From NCBI RefSeq assembly GCF_011046895.1, contig NZ_CP049250.1:1772501-1836500 (forward strand): 64,000 bases of DNA. The letters run 5' to 3'. Shown in pieces: positions 48,353 to 58,550 of this stretch; position 1 is the first letter of the stretch, and each line of letters begins with the position of its first letter. Origin of the DNA: Rhizobium rhizoryzae. GTDB lineage: Bacteria; Pseudomonadota; Alphaproteobacteria; Rhizobiales; Rhizobiaceae. A program made the translations under genes and the position numbers. The notes beneath the pieces were generated by a model that saw only the letters and a list, made by a program, of their open reading frames with translations, was not told where the DNA came from and searched no databases.

Positions 48353-49612
48353 ATGCCTCGCAATATTCTGCCCGTTTTCAGTCTTCTCCTCGGCACGCTG
48401 TTTCTGTTTCTGGGAAACGGGCTACAGGGATTGCTCCTGCCGGTGCGCGGCACGCATGAGGGTTATTCCAACGAGATTCTCGGCCTTCTCGGCACCACCT
48501 GGGCTGCGGGCTTTGTTGCAGGGTGCTTTGCAGCGCCTCTTCTGGTGCGCCGCATCGGCCATGTTCGCGCCTTTTCCGGCTTTGGCGCAATCATCTGCCT
48601 CAACGTGCTTGTGACAGGCATGTTCGTGAACGATGCGGCCTGGCTGACATTGCGTGCGGTCACCGGCTTCTGCACCGCCGGAACCTCGATGATCATCGAG
48701 AGCTGGCTGAACGAGCGCGCGACGAACGAAAGCCGCGGTGCGATCTTCTCGCTCTACATTGCAATAACGCTGATGGGCGTTGTTGGCGGACAGTTGCTGG
48801 TCGGGGTAGCGGATGTCACGACCCCGATCCTGTTCATGGTCTGCGGCATCCTGTACTGCATCGCCATCCTGCCGACCACGATCTCGACGGCGGCATCGCC
48901 GCAACCGCTCAAGCGGGTCAGTCTCGATCTCAAGGGACTGTATCGAAATTCGCCGGTCTCCTTCGTCGGCATTCTGATGATCGGTATCGCGAACGGTGCT
49001 TATGGCACGCTGGTTGCCGTCTTTGGTGCGAAGGCCGGGCTTCACCAGGGCACCATTGCCATCATGGTCAGCATTACCATTTTTGCCGGTGCCATCATGC
49101 AGTTCCCGGCGGGTCGCCTGTCCGACCGAATGGACCGCCGCTATGTGCTGGCTGCGCTTTCCGCGCTTTCCGCTCTTGCAGGGTTTGTGCTGGTGGTGCT
49201 GCATCCGATGAATGTCTATGTCATCATCGCGCTGGTGGCGATCTATGGTGCTGCGGCCAATGCGCTCTATCCGATCGCTGTTGCGCATGCGAATGACTTC
49301 GCGGCACCGGAAGATTTCGTCAAGGTGTCGGGCGGCCTGCTTCTGCTTTACGGGATCGGCACGGTCATCGGCCCGACATTGGGCGGACCGGTCATGACGC
49401 ATTTCGGTCCGCATGCGCTGTTTGCCGTCACGGCTGTCGCGCATCTGATCGTGGTTGCCTATTCAATTATCCGCAGCCGGATCCGGGCAGCGCGTCCGCG
49501 CGAGGAAAAAGACAATTATACTACGGCGGTGCCCGGTGCTTCCGCCCAGCTCGCGACGCCAGAGGGCCTGAAGCTCGATCCGCGCGCGACAGGCTCGACC
49601 GACCGGCGTTGA
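48353..49612 (+). CDS. MFS transporter (UMF2/YcaD-like)
   Basis: A 419-residue major facilitator with 12 predicted spans. The N-terminal PRNILPVFSLLLGTLFLFLGNGLQGLLLPVRG and the FCTAGTSMIIESWLNERAT loop are typical of YcaD-like members; the cytoplasmic loop motif GRLSDRMDRRYVL lies in the second half. The substrate is unknown. ATG 48353 matches the family N-terminus better than the frame start at 48275. The tail after about residue 385 is hydrophilic. Confidence 0.87.
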   Translation: MPRNILPVFSLLLGTLFLFLGNGLQGLLLPVRGTHEGYSNEILGLLGTTWAAGFVAGCFAAPLLVRRIGHVRAFSGFGAIICLNVLVTGMFVNDAAWLTLRAVTGFCTAGTSMIIESWLNERATNESRGAIFSLYIAITLMGVVGGQLLVGVADVTTPILFMVCGILYCIAILPTTISTAASPQPLKRVSLDLKGLYRNSPVSFVGILMIGIANGAYGTLVAVFGAKAGLHQGTIAIMVSITIFAGAIMQFPAGRLSDRMDRRYVLAALSALSALAGFVLVVLHPMNVYVIIALVAIYGAAANALYPIAVAHANDFAAPEDFVKVSGGLLLLYGIGTVIGPTLGGPVMTHFGPHALFAVTAVAHLIVVAYSIIRSRIRAARPREEKDNYTTAVPGASAQLATPEGLKLDPRATGSTDRR

Positions 49613-49713
49613 TGCTTCGATGACGGGAAAGTGAGAGCGGAACGGCCTTCCAAGGCTGGACGCTCTGTCATGACTGCCGCATCTTTCGTTCACGAAGACG
49701 AGGGATTGGCACC

Positions 49714-50547
49714 ATGTTTCGCGCAGTCGCATTCGCTTTGATGTCAGGCGTATTTTTCGCGGGCTCGCACCTTGGTGTCGCCCAGGCGCAGGATCAGCCT
49801 CGCCCCGCCAGTCAATGCCAGGCAATCGCCGAGACGGTGCCGAAGGCGAGCTTCGTCAGCTTCAAGCCGCAACAGATGGCGCAGGCGCGAAAGATTGCAG
49901 AGGATGTCCGGATTACCTTCATCGGGCATTCGACCTATTCCATCGAAAGCCCGGAAGGGGTGCTGATCGCAACCGACTACAGTGGCTATTACCGGCCTCA
50001 GCGGCTGCCGGACATCGTTACAATGAACAAGGCCCACTCCACGCATTACACGCGCTCACCCGATGCGGGCATAAAGCACGTGCTGCCGGGCTGGAGTGAT
50101 ACGCCGGGGCAGAAGGCGGATCATCACGTCGTGGTCGGGGATACCTATACCCGCAATGTTTCAACGGATATCCGCGCCTATGGCGGCTTCGAGGAAAACG
50201 GCAATTCAATCTTCATCTTCGAGATTGCTGGCCTGTGTATCGGCCATCTTGGCCATCTGCATCATGAATTGACTGACAGCCACTATACGCAGATCGGACG
50301 GCTGGATGTGCTGATGGTGCCGACCGACGGCGGACTGACCATGGGCGCCGATAGCATGAGCCGCGTCGTGCAGCGCCTGCGGTCTTCCCTGATCCTTCCC
50401 ATGCATCGCAGTGGCCCGCCGCTTGAGCGGTTTCTGACCATGTTCGACGGGAAATTCGATATTGTCTACGCCAAGGAGCCTGTCATCACCGTCTCCCTGC
50501 GGAACCTGCCACGAAAGCCGCAGATCCTGATTCCGCAGGGAATGTGA
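49714..50547 (+). CDS. Secreted metallo-beta-lactamase-fold protein with altered metal motif
   Basis: A 277-residue protein with a signal peptide ending near AQAQ. The MBL fold is seen in RITFIGHSTYSIESPEGVLIATD, IGHLGHLHHELT and LMVPTDGG..., then LILPMHRSG. The usual HxHxDH loop is replaced by AHSTHYT, so the classic zinc site is incomplete. It may bind one metal or act differently. It lies 101 bases after the MFS gene; no clear functional link. Confidence 0.78.
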   Translation: MFRAVAFALMSGVFFAGSHLGVAQAQDQPRPASQCQAIAETVPKASFVSFKPQQMAQARKIAEDVRITFIGHSTYSIESPEGVLIATDYSGYYRPQRLPDIVTMNKAHSTHYTRSPDAGIKHVLPGWSDTPGQKADHHVVVGDTYTRNVSTDIRAYGGFEENGNSIFIFEIAGLCIGHLGHLHHELTDSHYTQIGRLDVLMVPTDGGLTMGADSMSRVVQRLRSSLILPMHRSGPPLERFLTMFDGKFDIVYAKEPVITVSLRNLPRKPQILIPQGM

Positions 50548-50556
50548 GAGGGGTTA

Positions 50557-51060
50557 TCAGGCGAAGGTGAGATGCTGCTTGACGCCGACATCGGGCATCT
50601 TTTCATCGCTTATATTTGCCTTGGCGATTTCCCAGCCAAACTTCAGCGTGCTGTCGGTGGACGCCCAGATCTCGGCATCATCGAGATGCAATGCAAGCAT
50701 GGTCAGCTTCGGATCATCCTTGCCGTGTTCGTACCAGGCAGCCGTCATGGCGCTCCAGAACTCGTCGATCTTTGCCTGATCCTTGCGGACCTCTATAACG
50801 CCCGCGAGGCAGGCATGGTAATCGTGGTTCTTGCCGACAACGCAGAAATGCGCGCGTGTACCGGGGCGAATTGCCTGTACGAGATCCGTGTCGGTCTTGG
50901 TGAAAAACCAGACCGTATTGGTTTTGGGGTCTGCATGAGGGGCCATGGGCTGGAAGTGCTGGTGAGAGCCTTCGATACCAAGCATGCCCGCATGGATTGA
51001 GTTGATTTCTTCCCACAGCTGGCGTGCAGGGGCTTCGCGGGCTTCGGTCAGACTTGCCAT
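50557..51060 (-). CDS. Pyridoxamine 5'-phosphate oxidase-like (general stress) protein
   Basis: A 167-residue split-barrel flavin-binding protein of the general stress protein 26 type. It opens MASLTEAREAPARQLWEEI, then TVWFFTKTDTDLVQAI and ARAHFCVVGKNHDYHACLAGV-like strand pairs. Not a true PdxH: it is short and lacks the PLP-site residues at its C-terminus. Function may be flavin or F420-type redox binding under stress. ATG 51060 is chosen over the longer frame to 51261, which overlaps the yebC start. Confidence 0.8.
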   Translation of the reverse strand: MASLTEAREAPARQLWEEINSIHAGMLGIEGSHQHFQPMAPHADPKTNTVWFFTKTDTDLVQAIRPGTRAHFCVVGKNHDYHACLAGVIEVRKDQAKIDEFWSAMTAAWYEHGKDDPKLTMLALHLDDAEIWASTDSTLKFGWEIAKANISDEKMPDVGVKQHLTFA

Positions 51061-51220
51061 TGCCGGTCCTTTCTTGATGAGGGTGCGGCCGTGAAACGTT
51101 GCCGCCAAAGGTTTGTTCCGGCTTTTCCTGCTTGCGCTCCATCTGCTTTTTTCTTGAAAGCGACCGATTTCCTGCCTATAAGCCCGCCATTCCAGACATT
51201 TTACGCGATTAAGGGGTGCC

Positions 51221-51967
51221 ATGGCTGGCCATTCACAGTTCAAGAACATCATGCACCGCAAGGGCCGTCAGGATTCCATCCGGTCCAAGATGTTCTCCAA
51301 GCTCGCACGCGAAATCACCGTGGCTGCAAAGTCGGGCCTGCCTGACCCTTCGATGAATGCGGCTCTTCGCCTGGCAATCCAGAACGCCAAGGCGCAGTCC
51401 ATGCCGAAGGACAATATCGACCGCGCCATCAAGAAGGCGTCCGGTGCCGATAGCGAGAGCTATGATTCCGTTCGCTATGAGGGCTACGGTCCCGGCGGTG
51501 TTGCCGTCATCGTTGAAGCGTTGAGCGATAACCGCAACCGCACCGCCTCCAATGTTCGCTCCATCTTCACCAAGGCGGGCGGGGCGCTGGGCGAAACCGG
51601 CTCTGTTTCCTTCTCCTTCGATCACGTTGGCGAAATCGTCTACAAGGCTTCCGCTGGCAGCGCGGATGCCGTGATGGAAGCTGCGATCGAAGCCGGTGCT
51701 GACGACGTGATCTCCGATGAAGACGGTCACACGATCATCTGCGCTTTCGAGAGCATTGGCGAAGTCTCCAAGGCGCTCGAGGCCGTTCTGGGCGAAGCGC
51801 AGACAGTCAAGGCTGTCTGGAAGCCGCAGAACACGGTTCCGGTGGATGAAGAAAAGGCACAGTCGCTGATGAAGCTCATCGACAGCCTCGAAGACGATGA
51901 CGATGTGCAGAACGTCTATTCGAACTTCGAAGTGTCCGACGAAGTGATGGCGAAGCTCTCGGCTTAA
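51221..51967 (+). CDS. yebC: YebC/PmpR family protein
   Basis: A 248-residue YebC-family protein. It starts [18 protein letters not shown] and carries [26 protein letters not shown] and [23 protein letters not shown], the family hallmarks. YebC proteins were described as DNA-binding regulators and more recently linked to translation of proline-rich stretches. It often neighbours ruvC; here ruvC is 3.3 kb downstream with three genes between. Confidence 0.93.
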   Translation: MAGHSQFKNIMHRKGRQDSIRSKMFSKLAREITVAAKSGLPDPSMNAALRLAIQNAKAQSMPKDNIDRAIKKASGADSESYDSVRYEGYGPGGVAVIVEALSDNRNRTASNVRSIFTKAGGALGETGSVSFSFDHVGEIVYKASAGSADAVMEAAIEAGADDVISDEDGHTIICAFESIGEVSKALEAVLGEAQTVKAVWKPQNTVPVDEEKAQSLMKLIDSLEDDDDVQNVYSNFEVSDEVMAKLSA

Positions 51968-51992
51968 GTCTCTCATCGTTTCTGATTTGCGG

Positions 51993-52030
51993 AAAGCCGG
52001 CTCCAGATCTGGGGCCGGCTTTCTCGTTTT
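51993..52030 (+). terminator. Rho-independent terminator of yebC
   Basis: AAAGCCGGC/GCCGGCTTT stem (51993-52001 with 52014-52022), 12-base loop, followed by CTCGTTTT. Confidence 0.85.
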
Positions 52031-52105
52031 GCGCGTGCCCACCAGCCTCGTACATGCCTTGCATGGCATTCTGCCCGTATTTGCAGCGGTCGAGAGGATC
52101 ATCAC

Positions 52106-52729
52106 ATGGTGTCATCAGTGGATAATGTTCGGCAGTGGTCGACGCTGACCATGCTGAAAGTGATGAAGCAGACCGATCAGGAGCAGAACGCCACGAGCGG
52201 CAGTCTCGCCAGCCGATTGCTCAGCGATTACGGCATCGACAGCAGCGATGATGCATCCGATAGCGGCACCTATGATTTGCTGAACCGGATCGCCGACCAG
52301 CAGGACGATACCACACCCTCCACAGATACGGTGAAACAGCCGGACAGCGTGACATCGGCCGATTTCGCAACCTTCATCAAGCAGCGGCTTGAGGAGATGA
52401 AGACGGAGCCGGGCAAGGCGAGCCAGGCAGACGCCATGCTGAAGGCGCTGGAGGCGGGCACACTGACCGTGGCGGATGCTGCGGAGGGAAAGAGTGTTCA
52501 GCTGGTGGCGCCGGGCAAGGTGTCCACGCAGGAGATCAAGGTAACCGATCTCACCGTGAAGGATTGGGGCAGCTTCCTGCGTGATCATCTGACGCGCGAG
52601 AACGGCGGCATCTTCAGCCGCAACAAGGATGGCAGCTATATCGACCGCCAGAGTGGCCAGAATGCCTTTTATGGATCGCTTGGCGACAAATCCTACTACC
52701 TCACCTGGCCATCCAGCACGACCAGGTGA
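52106..52729 (+). CDS. Hypothetical protein
   Basis: A 207-residue hydrophilic protein with no signal peptide or membrane span that I can see. AGAGG lies eight bases before ATG 52106. It has an Asp/Ser/Thr-rich linker (about 50-80), a helical middle and a C-terminal region with two Tyr-Gly-type strands. I do not recognise a family. Its stop codon is embedded in a 13-bp perfect hairpin, and it converges on the LLM oxidoreductase gene. Confidence 0.6.
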   Translation: MVSSVDNVRQWSTLTMLKVMKQTDQEQNATSGSLASRLLSDYGIDSSDDASDSGTYDLLNRIADQQDDTTPSTDTVKQPDSVTSADFATFIKQRLEEMKTEPGKASQADAMLKALEAGTLTVADAAEGKSVQLVAPGKVSTQEIKVTDLTVKDWGSFLRDHLTRENGGIFSRNKDGSYIDRQSGQNAFYGSLGDKSYYLTWPSSTTR

Positions 52730-52734
52730 GGTAG
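52696..52734. terminator. 13-bp hairpin overlapping the stop codon
   Basis: Arms CTACCTCACCTGG (52696-52708) and CCAGGTGAGGTAG (52722-52734) pair perfectly. The right arm contains the TGA stop of the upstream gene. No U-tract follows, so simple Rho-independent termination is not assured. Confidence 0.55.
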
Positions 52735-52744
52735 AGATCCTTGA

Positions 52745-53743
52745 TCAATGTGCGGCCTGCATCATGGGCAGGCTGGCGAAGATTTCGGCCGAGCGCAGCC
52801 TGGCTTCGAAATCATGGATCGGCATCGAGATGATCAGTTCGTCGGCGCCGGTCTCAGCCAAGAAGCCTTCCAGCTTCTGATGCACCGCTTCGCGCGAGCC
52901 GACGGCTGCGAAGCGCAGCGTGTGCTCCACGCCGTAGCGCTCTGCTTCCGACCAGATGCCCTCCATGCTCGCGACCGGGCGCGGAAATTTGGTGCGCACG
53001 TTTCGGCGCAGGTTCACAAACTGCTGCTGCGCGGAAGTGAACATTTGCTTTGCTTCCTGATCGGTTTCTGCCGCAACGCCCATGACGCCCACCATGACGT
53101 AAGGCTTCTGCAAGGTCTGTGACGGCTGGAACCGCTCGCGATAGATCGCGATGGCATCCATCAGCATGTCGGGCGCAAAATGCGAGGCGAAGGCGTAGGG
53201 CAGGCCCAGTGCAGCCGCCAGATGGGCGCTGTAGAGGCTGGACCCTAGAAGCCATATCGGAACATTCGCTTCCAGCCCCGGAACCGCCAGGATTGCCTGA
53301 TCCTCGCGGGCCTCTCCCAGTAGATGCTGGAGTTCCACAATATCGTGCGGGAAGTTTTCGGCGCCTGCATCCAGGTTCCGGCGCAGTGCACGCGCCGTTC
53401 TCATATCGGTGCCGGGCGCACGACCGAGACCCAGATCGACGCGGCCGGGGAAGAGAGCTTCCAGCGTGCCGAACTGTTCTGCCACGACCAATGGCGAATG
53501 GTTGGGCAGCATGATGCCGCCAGAGCCGATGCGGATACGCTTGGTTGCTGCGCCGATATGGCCGATCACCACCGCGGTTGCGGCACTGGCAATGCCGGGC
53601 ATGCCGTGATGCTCTGCCAGCCAGATGCGGTTGAAGCCCAACTCCTCGGCCTTCTGGGCAAGCCTGCGCGACTGGTCCAGAGCCTGCGAGACGGTCTGGC
53701 CTTCCGCCACGGGCGAAAGATCAAGGATGGAAAAGGGTATCAT
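52745..53743 (-). CDS. LLM-class flavin-dependent oxidoreductase
   Basis: A 332-residue bacterial-luciferase-like monooxygenase. It opens [12 protein letters not shown] and has [58 protein letters not shown] split across the barrel, all typical of group 1 LLM proteins (MsnO8-like). Likely uses FMN. Substrate unknown. ATG 53743 is used because residues before it do not match the family. Confidence 0.9.
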   Translation of the reverse strand: MIPFSILDLSPVAEGQTVSQALDQSRRLAQKAEELGFNRIWLAEHHGMPGIASAATAVVIGHIGAATKRIRIGSGGIMLPNHSPLVVAEQFGTLEALFPGRVDLGLGRAPGTDMRTARALRRNLDAGAENFPHDIVELQHLLGEAREDQAILAVPGLEANVPIWLLGSSLYSAHLAAALGLPYAFASHFAPDMLMDAIAIYRERFQPSQTLQKPYVMVGVMGVAAETDQEAKQMFTSAQQQFVNLRRNVRTKFPRPVASMEGIWSEAERYGVEHTLRFAAVGSREAVHQKLEGFLAETGADELIISMPIHDFEARLRSAEIFASLPMMQAAH

Positions 53744-53838
53744 GGCCCACCTGTAACAAATTCCGTTCCATCTCATTTAAGGAGTTTGATCGGGAATCGT
53801 AAGGGGGCCTGATTAATTCCTGGTCCGCTATAGCAAGT

Positions 53839-55119
53839 TCAGGTTACGCAGCGCAAATGCGGCGCCTTCGTCGGCTTGAGGACAGTCGTCTTCTCAGCGG
53901 CTCGCACTTTGAACAGGGAGAGACGGGTCTCGATTGTCGTCGTCTGGCCCATGATCTTCATGAGTTGCGCTTCGACGTCCTCCGCCATCGGGGAAAGACG
54001 AGTGGTGACCGACGCGATCTCGCGAGCGACGGTCTGGCTGATGGCAATCCGATGGGTTTCCTGATCCAGTGTCGTGCACAGTTTGCTGACGCTGTGCGAC
54101 TGTTCCTCCAGCGATTCTGCCAGAGCATGCTGCTCGTGCTTGAGCTGGCGCAGGTTCTGGGTCGAGCCTTCCAGCGACCTGGAAAGGTCATGACAAGCCT
54201 GAAGGTAGTCGCGGGCGAAGGCGACGCAATCGCTGGCATGGCTCCTGCGGAAGGCTGCGGCATGCCGTTCGGGGTCACTGGCGAATTGCTCTGCGCGGAC
54301 CGCGAGATCCGACATTCGGCGCGAGAGCTCGTGCAGGTGTTGACGGGCGGCAAGCGAAGCGGCGTGCTGCTCAGCAAGGTCTGTCGTCAACGCCTCCATC
54401 CGGCTGGTGCGCGTCAGGGCATCAACGCGCCTGCGGCTCAGGCGCTCCGCTTCCCCATGGGCGTCTTTAAGGTTGGTGCCGAGATGGACGGTCGCCTCGG
54501 CCAGCGCCTTGGTGCCCGTCAGCATCTTTTCCATGCGGGCTGAGATCAGGGCGATGGTGCTTTGAGCGCGATAGGCATTGTCGCGCAGCTGGGCTGCGGC
54601 ACGCCCAGTTGGCAAAAGGTTTATCTGAAGCGTTGAAGCCAGCCGATTGAACTGAAACCGTAGCCCATCCATGCCTTCCGGAAACTCTTCATGCAGAAGA
54701 ATTGATGTTTCTCCATTGGCAAGGCGCCGAAGGGCCTCTTCAAGCCGACGAAGCGAGGTTTGCTCAGCACTCTCCTTCGGCGAGGATGCCGCGGGCTTGA
54801 TCGATGTCAGCAGCCCTGCGATCTCGTTCATCGGATCGTCCTTGGGCAGGCCTATGCCGTTTGCGGCCTCGGACCAGGCTGCCGGAGCCATTTCCGCTCT
54901 CTGCGTCGATGTCTGTGCGAATGCGGCTGACGCAATCCGGGTGCGCAGCAGATAGAATGCCAGCGCCGCGGACACTGCGGCAAGAATGCTGAAGCCTGTC
55001 ATCACCGGCGAAAGAGCGCTTGCCTGAAAAGCCAGGCCCGACGCGATGGTGATGTTCAGCGCAACAAGCCATTGAATTGGCTGGAGCGGCTGCTGCTTCA
55101 AGCGGGCGAACATCGTCAT
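53839..55119 (-). CDS. Coiled-coil inner-membrane protein of unknown function
   Basis: A 426-residue protein with two N-terminal membrane spans (about 18-35 and 38-58), then a mostly helical, coiled-coil cytoplasmic region to the end. It looks superficially like a methyl-accepting chemotaxis protein, but the conserved MCP hairpin tip and CheW-binding core are missing, and there is no periplasmic sensor. A perfect TTAA-N7-TTAA box lies about 97 bases upstream, shared with divergent ruvC. A cell-cycle or polar role is only a guess. Confidence 0.6.
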   Translation of the reverse strand: MTMFARLKQQPLQPIQWLVALNITIASGLAFQASALSPVMTGFSILAAVSAALAFYLLRTRIASAAFAQTSTQRAEMAPAAWSEAANGIGLPKDDPMNEIAGLLTSIKPAASSPKESAEQTSLRRLEEALRRLANGETSILLHEEFPEGMDGLRFQFNRLASTLQINLLPTGRAAAQLRDNAYRAQSTIALISARMEKMLTGTKALAEATVHLGTNLKDAHGEAERLSRRRVDALTRTSRMEALTTDLAEQHAASLAARQHLHELSRRMSDLAVRAEQFASDPERHAAAFRRSHASDCVAFARDYLQACHDLSRSLEGSTQNLRQLKHEQHALAESLEEQSHSVSKLCTTLDQETHRIAISQTVAREIASVTTRLSPMAEDVEAQLMKIMGQTTTIETRLSLFKVRAAEKTTVLKPTKAPHLRCVT

Positions 55120-55215
55120 GATGGACCTCCATGCTTGGTTGATGATCCACTAATGCGATTCGTCGGCAAAAGTTGGCTCTCAAGCTGCTGGCCCCACGGC
55201 TTCCTTATCTCAGCG

Positions 55216-55230
55216 TTAATCGGCGGTTAA
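55216..55230. promoter_or_regulatory. CtrA box between ruvC and a divergent membrane-protein gene
   Basis: TTAA-N7-TTAA (TTAA at 55216-55219 and 55227-55230) inside a GCGTTAA...TTAACGC inverted repeat. It is 77 bases before ruvC and 97 before the divergent gene. Confidence 0.6.
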
Positions 55231-55306
55231 CGCTTATCGCGTTTGTTTCGTTTTTGTTCGCGTTTTTGCTGGCTGTTCACTAGCAACTGGGGTTAGGATT
55301 TTTCGC

Positions 55307-55816
55307 ATGACAACTGTGATTCGTATCATTGGGATAGACCCAGGGCTTCGCCGTACCGGCTGGGGCGTTATCGACACGATCGGCAACAGCCTGAAGTTCG
55401 TGGCGTCCGGCACGGTGACCTCCGACGGGGACATGGATCTTGCCTCTCGTCTTTGCCAGTTGCACGATGGATTGGCGGAAGTCGTTCATGCCTATCGCCC
55501 GGATGAGGCGGCAGTCGAGCAGACATTCGTCAACAAGGACGCCGTCGCGACCCTCAAGCTCGGGCAGGCCCGCGGCGTGGTGATGCTGGTGCCAGCCAGA
55601 GCCGGTCTACCGGTTGCCGAATATGCGCCAAATGCGGTCAAGAAGTCGGTGATCGGCGTGGGTCACGGCGAGAAGCAGCAGATCCACATGATGCTGAAAA
55701 TCCTGATGCCGAAGGTGGAATTCAAGGGTAATGACGCCGCCGATGCGCTGGCAATCGCGATTTGCCATGCGCACCACCGCGCGGGCAACAGAATGCGGCA
55801 GGCGCTCGCGGGTTGA
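55307..55816 (+). CDS. ruvC: Holliday junction resolvase RuvC
   Basis: A 169-residue RuvC endonuclease that cuts Holliday junctions. Catalytic acids are visible in [12 protein letters not shown] (Asp11), [11 protein letters not shown] and [11 protein letters not shown]. It precedes ruvA and ruvB in the usual order, with a 79-base gap to ruvA. Confidence 0.97.
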   Translation: MTTVIRIIGIDPGLRRTGWGVIDTIGNSLKFVASGTVTSDGDMDLASRLCQLHDGLAEVVHAYRPDEAAVEQTFVNKDAVATLKLGQARGVVMLVPARAGLPVAEYAPNAVKKSVIGVGHGEKQQIHMMLKILMPKVEFKGNDAADALAIAICHAHHRAGNRMRQALAG

Positions 55817-55895
55817 ACCGGCAGGGCTCAATTTGTTCTTGACTTGTTCTGGTATCCGCGTTTGATACGCAGGCGGAAACGGGCAGGTGCTATGC

Positions 55896-56513
55896 ATGAT
55901 CGGTAAGTTGAAGGGGACCATCGACGAGATCGGCGAGGATCACGTCGTCGTGGACGTGCACGGGGTATGCTACATCGCCTTCTGCTCTTCGCGGACGCTA
56001 TCGCGGATCGGATCGGTTGGTGAAGCCATTGTGCTTTTCATCGAAACTTACGTGCGCGAAGACCAGCTGAAGCTCTTCGGTTTTCTGAGTGCGCTCGAGC
56101 GGCAGTGGTTCAATCTGCTTCAGAGCGTGCAGGGTGTGGGATCCAAGGTGGCTCTTGCCGTTCTTTCAACGCTAACGCCTTCGGAGCTTGCCAATGCCAT
56201 TGCGCTTCAGGACAAGGCTGCCGTTTCGCGAGCGCCGGGTGTTGGGCCCAAGGTTGCGATCCGCATTGTTACCGAGCTGAAAAACAAGGCTCCGGCCTTT
56301 GCCGGGGAAGCCAGCGCGACCATCGGCTTCAAGCAGGAGCTGGGCGAGGGGGTTGCCTCCGCGCCGGTCAGTGACGCAGTCTCGGCCTTGACGAATCTCG
56401 GTTACTCGCGCGATCAGGCTGCCAATGCCGTTGCTGCTGCGCTCAAGACTGCGGGCGAGGCAGCAGATAGTGCCAAGCTCATCCGGCTTGGCCTGAAGGA
56501 ATTGTCGCGCTGA
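55896..56513 (+). CDS. ruvA: Holliday junction branch-migration protein RuvA
   Basis: A 205-residue RuvA. It has the N-terminal OB fold ([26 protein letters not shown]), helix-hairpin-helix motifs ([18 protein letters not shown] and [16 protein letters not shown]) and a C-terminal RuvB-binding three-helix domain. ATG 55896 has GGCAGG at proper distance; GTG 55887 is an upstream option. Confidence 0.97.
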   Translation: MIGKLKGTIDEIGEDHVVVDVHGVCYIAFCSSRTLSRIGSVGEAIVLFIETYVREDQLKLFGFLSALERQWFNLLQSVQGVGSKVALAVLSTLTPSELANAIALQDKAAVSRAPGVGPKVAIRIVTELKNKAPAFAGEASATIGFKQELGEGVASAPVSDAVSALTNLGYSRDQAANAVAAALKTAGEAADSAKLIRLGLKELSR

Positions 56514-56601
56514 TCCCGGCTGTGATTGCCGAAGTCCTGTCGTTTGGATAGCTTCGATGTTAATTGCGCAACGTGTGTGACGTTTGCGTCTGGAATGAGT
56601 G

Positions 56602-57642
56602 ATGAGCGAACAAAACCGCCTTCTTTCGCCTGACAAGAAGGGTGAAGATTTCGATACGGCTTTGCGGCCCCAGTCGCTGGACGAGTTTACCGGTCAGGCG
56701 GAAGCGCGTGCCAATCTGAAAATCTTCATCGAGGCTGCCAAGAACCGCGGTGAGGCGCTGGATCACGTGCTGTTCGTCGGCCCGCCCGGTTTGGGAAAGA
56801 CGACGCTGGCGCAGATCATGGCAAAGGAGCTTGGCGTCAACTTCCGCTCGACCTCCGGACCTGTGATTGCCAAGGCGGGAGATCTGGCGGCGCTGCTGAC
56901 CAATCTCGAAGAGCGCGACGTCTTGTTCATCGACGAGATTCATCGCCTCAATCCGGCGGTCGAGGAAATTCTCTATCCGGCGATGGAGGATTTCCAGCTG
57001 GACCTGATCATCGGGGAGGGGCCAGCGGCGCGCTCGGTCAAGATCGACCTTGCGAAGTTCACGCTGGTGGCCGCCACCACGCGCCTCGGATTGCTCACAA
57101 CGCCGCTGCGCGACCGGTTCGGAATTCCGGTTCGCCTCAATTTCTACACGGTGGAGGAACTCGAAGGCATCGTGCGGCGTGGCGCGCGACTTCTGGGCCT
57201 CGGCATGACGGAAGAAGGTGCACGCGAGATTGCCCGCCGCGCCCGTGGTACGCCGCGCATCGCAGGTCGCCTCCTGCGGCGTGTGCGTGATTTCGCCGAA
57301 GTTGCGCGTGCAGAGGCAGTGACCCGGGAGATCGCCGACGAGGCCTTGACGCGGCTGCATGTCGACCATGCAGGGCTCGATCAGCTCGACAAGCGCTATC
57401 TCAACATGATCGCGGTCAATTTCGGCGGCGGGCCGGTGGGCATCGAAACCATCGCGGCGGGCTTGTCCGAGCCACGCGATGCGATCGAGGATATCATCGA
57501 GCCCTACATGATCCAGCAGGGGTTCATCCAGCGCACGCCCCGTGGACGGGTGCTGACCGCAACCGCCTGGAAGCATTTGGGCCTCCAGCCGCCGAAGGAT
57601 CTGGAGGCCGCGCAGTTTCGCTTGTTCAGCGAGGAAGAGTGA
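56602..57642 (+). CDS. ruvB: Holliday junction helicase RuvB
   Basis: A 346-residue AAA+ motor for branch migration. It has Walker [10 protein letters not shown], Walker [11 protein letters not shown], sensor 1 ATTRLG and the C-terminal winged helix [31 protein letters not shown] 56602 is chosen; GTG 56599 precedes it directly. Its stop overlaps the GTG start of the phosphoesterase gene by four bases. Confidence 0.98.
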   Translation: MSEQNRLLSPDKKGEDFDTALRPQSLDEFTGQAEARANLKIFIEAAKNRGEALDHVLFVGPPGLGKTTLAQIMAKELGVNFRSTSGPVIAKAGDLAALLTNLEERDVLFIDEIHRLNPAVEEILYPAMEDFQLDLIIGEGPAARSVKIDLAKFTLVAATTRLGLLTTPLRDRFGIPVRLNFYTVEELEGIVRRGARLLGLGMTEEGAREIARRARGTPRIAGRLLRRVRDFAEVARAEAVTREIADEALTRLHVDHAGLDQLDKRYLNMIAVNFGGGPVGIETIAAGLSEPRDAIEDIIEPYMIQQGFIQRTPRGRVLTATAWKHLGLQPPKDLEAAQFRLFSEEE

Positions 57643-58550
57643 GGGTGCATCGCCGCACGATGCTGAAGCTGATGGCCAGCGGTCTGCTGGCTGGGTTGGC
57701 TACAGTCAGCTATCCGTTTCTCGAAGCCTTTGCGAGGCCACGAATTCAGTCCTACCGCGTGACGCCACGGAACTGGACAAGTGGCTTGCAGTTGAAGATG
57801 GCCGTCATCGCCGATGTCCATGCCTGCCGGCCGTGGATGGACGGGCGTCGTGTCACCTCGATCTGCCGTCAAGCGCAGGATCTGGACGCAGATCTTATCC
57901 TGCTTCTCGGAGATTACATGCCGGGTATCCGCCGGTTTGCCGAACCGCTTGCCTCGGAGGAATGGCTCAAGCCGCTTGCGGCGCTAACTGCTCCACTCGG
58001 TGTCCATGCAGTTCTCGGTAATCATGATTACTGGTCCGACGCTGCAGTTCAGCGAGATTCAACGCGCGAACCTGTGGTCGCCACCTTGCTGCGGGATGCC
58101 GGCATTACTGTGCACATCAACCATGCGGTGCGACTGGAGAAGGACGGGCGGCCCTTCTGGCTTGCGGGTCTTGGGGATCAGATTGCCTTTCCCGCATGGG
58201 CGCGATTCAATCGTAACCAAGAACTTGGTGCAGATGACATGCCGGATCTGTTATCGCACATTACGGATGATGCGCCTGCGATCCTGATGGCACACGAACC
58301 GGATGTGTTCATGTCGCCCCACGCTCGGTTTTCTCTGACACTTTCGGGCCATACGCATGGGGGGCAATTTAATCTATTCGGATGGAGGCCATTCTCGGCT
58401 TCGCGCGGATCCCGCGTATTTCCGGCAGGCTACTTTCAACACGATGGATGTGATCTGATTGTTTCGCGGGGCCTTGGATGTTCGTCGCTGCCCTTGCGGA
58501 TCGGCTCATGGCCGGAAATTCTGTTGATCGAACTCGGAGAAAGCCGATGA
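57639..58550 (+). CDS. YaeI-like metallophosphoesterase
   Basis: A 303-residue calcineurin-like phosphoesterase with an N-terminal membrane/signal segment (about 9-30). Metal motifs: [30 protein letters not shown] and SGHTHGGQ. The YaeI type acts on membrane-linked phosphodiesters. GTG 57639 overlaps the ruvB TGA, and its own stop overlaps the Nudix ATG, so all three are coupled. Confidence 0.9.
   Translation: MRVHRRTMLKLMASGLLAGLATVSYPFLEAFARPRIQSYRVTPRNWTSGLQLKMAVIADVHACRPWMDGRRVTSICRQAQDLDADLILLLGDYMPGIRRFAEPLASEEWLKPLAALTAPLGVHAVLGNHDYWSDAAVQRDSTREPVVATLLRDAGITVHINHAVRLEKDGRPFWLAGLGDQIAFPAWARFNRNQELGADDMPDLLSHITDDAPAILMAHEPDVFMSPHARFSLTLSGHTHGGQFNLFGWRPFSASRGSRVFPAGYFQHDGCDLIVSRGLGCSSLPLRIGSWPEILLIELGESR

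Noticed and set aside
53839..55119. Chemotaxis receptor (MCP)
   Set aside because: Helical content is similar, but the conserved hairpin tip, HAMP domain and periplasmic sensor are missing.
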